Assembly (NCBI RefSeq): GCF_033542235.1
Contig: NZ_JAWRCU010000015.1
Span: 1 to 64,000 of the forward strand
Source of the DNA: JAWRCU01 sp033542235
GTDB lineage: Bacteria; Pseudomonadota; Alphaproteobacteria; Rhizobiales; Rhizobiaceae
Direction: 5' to 3'
DNA length: 64,000 nucleotides
In this document: piece by piece, positions 62,652 to 64,000 of the stretch
Position numbering within the stretch: the first letter of the stretch is position 1
How the letters are laid out: every line of letters starts with the position of its first letter
Program-made: the position numbers and the translations under genes
Notes under the pieces: generated by a model
The model's input: only the letters and a program-made list of their open reading frames with translations
Told to the model about the DNA's origin: nothing
The model's database searches: none

Positions 62652-63953
62652 TTAAGTGCTGCGCCGCTCGGTGATGAGGCGGGCTCCGCGGTCATAGGTC
62701 ACATAGGCCCACGCCCAATCGAGAAAGACGATGACGCGGTTGCGGAAGCCGACCAGGAACCAGAGGTGGGCGAAGGTCCATAGCAGCCAGGCTGGAAAAC
62801 CGGAGAGCCTGATCCATCCGAAATCGGCGACCGCCGCCTTGCGGCCGATCGTGGCGAGATTGCCGTAGTTGATATAGCGGAAGGGCTTGGCCGGCTTGCC
62901 GGCGAGCCGGGCCTTGATCACATCGGCAGCATACTTGCCCATCTGCTTGGCCGCGGCAGCCACGCCGGGAACGAACTGGCCGTCCGTTCCCTTGACTAGG
63001 GCAGTATCGCCGATGACGAAGACCTCTGGATGGTTCGGCAGGCTGAGGTCGCCGCTGACGACCACGCGGCCGGCGCGATCCGCTTCGGCCTCCAGCCATT
63101 TCGCCGCGCGCGAGGCCGTGACGCCGGCCGCCCACAGCAGGCAGGCCGAGGCGATCGTCTCGCCGTCGGCAAGCGTGACGCCAGCCGCGTCGCATTGCGT
63201 GACAGCCTGCCCGAGCCTCACTTCTACTCCCAACTTCTCGAGCTGCCGCCTGGCCGAGGCGGAAAGGTCCTCGGGGAATGCGGGGAGCAGCCTTGGACCC
63301 GCCTCGACCAAAATTACGCGCGCTGCCGAGGAATCGATGTGACGAAAATCACTCACGATCGCTTTTCGCGCCAATTCGACGATGGCGCCGGCAAGCTCGA
63401 CGCCGGTTGGGCCGCCGCCGACGACGACGAAGGTGAGCAGCCTCGCCCGCTCGGCCGCATCGTCGGACACCTCGGCCTTCTCGAAGGCGGTGAGGATGCG
63501 GGCGCGGATCTCGGTGGCGTCACCGATCGTCTTCAGCCCCGGCGCGATCTCCTCCCAGTCGTCATGGCCGAAATAGGCATGCTGCGCCCCGGTTGCGATG
63601 ACGAGATAGTCGTAAGGGATGCGGCGCGTCGAAGTGATCACGAGCCGGGCTTCTTTGTCGACATCCTCGACCTTCTCCATGAGTACGGTCGCGTTCTTCT
63701 GGCGCCGGAGAATATGGCGGATGGGCATAGCCACCTGCGCCGGCGAGAGGCCGGCGGTCGCCACCTGGTAGAGAAGCGGCTGGAACAGATGATAGTTGCG
63801 CCGGTCGATCACCGTCACGTCGACATCGGTGTGGCGCAGCCCCATTGCCGCATTAATGCCGCCGAAGCCGGCTCCGATGATGACCACACGTGGTCGGAGG
63901 GACGGTGCGGTTCCTGTTTCCGGTGACCGCGTTCCGGTCTGCACGAGGCTCAT
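62652..63953 (-). CDS. ndh: Type II NADH dehydrogenase (NDH-2)-like FAD oxidoreductase
   Basis: A 433-residue single-subunit quinone-reducing NADH dehydrogenase. The FAD motif IIGAGFGGINAAMGL is near residue 25, HLFQPLLYQVATAGLSP is the NDH-2 quinone/FAD signature, the NADH motif is VVVGGGPTGVELAGAI, and EVFVIGDTALV marks the second FAD site. A C-terminal amphipathic/hydrophobic stretch (LLWTFAHLWFLVGF) should anchor it to the membrane. MSLVQTG at 63953 with GAGATCGAA upstream is taken as the start. Its last codons touch a family-D-like GGGGACAG end. It would feed the cytochrome bd branch. Confidence 0.93.
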   Translation of the reverse strand: MSLVQTGTRSPETGTAPSLRPRVVIIGAGFGGINAAMGLRHTDVDVTVIDRRNYHLFQPLLYQVATAGLSPAQVAMPIRHILRRQKNATVLMEKVEDVDKEARLVITSTRRIPYDYLVIATGAQHAYFGHDDWEEIAPGLKTIGDATEIRARILTAFEKAEVSDDAAERARLLTFVVVGGGPTGVELAGAIVELARKAIVSDFRHIDSSAARVILVEAGPRLLPAFPEDLSASARRQLEKLGVEVRLGQAVTQCDAAGVTLADGETIASACLLWAAGVTASRAAKWLEAEADRAGRVVVSGDLSLPNHPEVFVIGDTALVKGTDGQFVPGVAAAAKQMGKYAADVIKARLAGKPAKPFRYINYGNLATIGRKAAVADFGWIRLSGFPAWLLWTFAHLWFLVGFRNRVIVFLDWAWAYVTYDRGARLITERRST

Positions 63954-64000
63954 TTCGATCTCGCCGCTCCAGACATTTCGGGCCGTGCCGCAGATCATAC

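Overview
The window looks like chromosomal DNA from a GC-rich alphaproteobacterium of the order Hyphomicrobiales (Rhizobiales), most likely Mesorhizobium or a close Phyllobacteriaceae relative. This is inferred from the gene content (NAD-dependent fdsGBA formate dehydrogenase, ydcSTUVW-type transport operon, non-pyrrolysine MttB, MocR regulator, GcvT-fused dimethylglycine dehydrogenase) and from large palindromic intergenic repeats of a kind I associate with that group. Coding density is high. I see no rRNA, tRNA, CRISPR array, phage genes or intact insertion sequence.

Layout. (1) 167-17536 is entirely minus strand: formate dehydrogenase fdsGBA with a LysR regulator; a SnoaL/DoxX/SnoaL trio; a polyamine or compatible-solute ABC transporter with gamma-aminobutyraldehyde dehydrogenase (ydcSTUVW order); zwf and gnd with a LysR regulator. 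(2) 17611-27685 holds regulator-centred units: Rrf2 with a thioredoxin-reductase-like flavoprotein, DeoR, a choline-kinase-like phosphotransferase followed by a dimethylglycine/sarcosine dehydrogenase, a metallo-beta-lactamase-fold hydrolase, two SAM methyltransferases and an XRE regulator. (3) 27690-32738 (minus) is a PTS-dependent dihydroxyacetone-type kinase operon in which the phosphoryl donors are separate genes (dhaM, ptsH, ptsI) beside dhaK, dhaL and a TIM-barrel sugar epimerase. Its enzyme I gene carries a frameshift. Two tandem 17-bp palindromes of GntR/FadR type lie upstream. (4) 33168-43831 (mostly plus) carries an FMN reductase, Mrp/ApbC, CoxG-like protein, an IlvD/Edd sugar-acid dehydratase, an ST7/TPR-like protein, an alpha/beta hydrolase, a compact GST-ArsR-SRPBCC-GST-SRPBCC cluster and a GT39 membrane glycosyltransferase. 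(5) 43847-47183 (minus) is an MttB-family methyltransferase with a MocR regulator. (6) 47418-64000 carries pgi, a HAD phosphatase, an ETF-beta lysine methyltransferase homologue, a YCII protein, cytochrome bd oxidase, an acyl-CoA ligase, a DUF924 protein, dppABCDF, a DUF3307 protein and a type II NADH dehydrogenase.

How the genes fit together. Several loci could form a one-carbon/betaine theme (inference): MttB-like demethylation, dimethylglycine or sarcosine oxidation, an ETF-beta methyltransferase that may act on the electron acceptor of such dehydrogenases, and formate oxidation to CO2 by Fds. zwf, gnd and pgi cover the hexose-phosphate/pentose-phosphate entry. Cytochrome bd and NDH-2 give a non-proton-pumping or weakly coupled respiratory branch.

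Repeats. At least four palindromic repeat families are dispersed here. Three different families sit in intergenic gaps of the single ydc operon and one splits the dha operon, so they may shape differential expression inside operons. Starts were chosen from ribosome-binding sites, overlaps and family starts, and often differ from the longest open frame.
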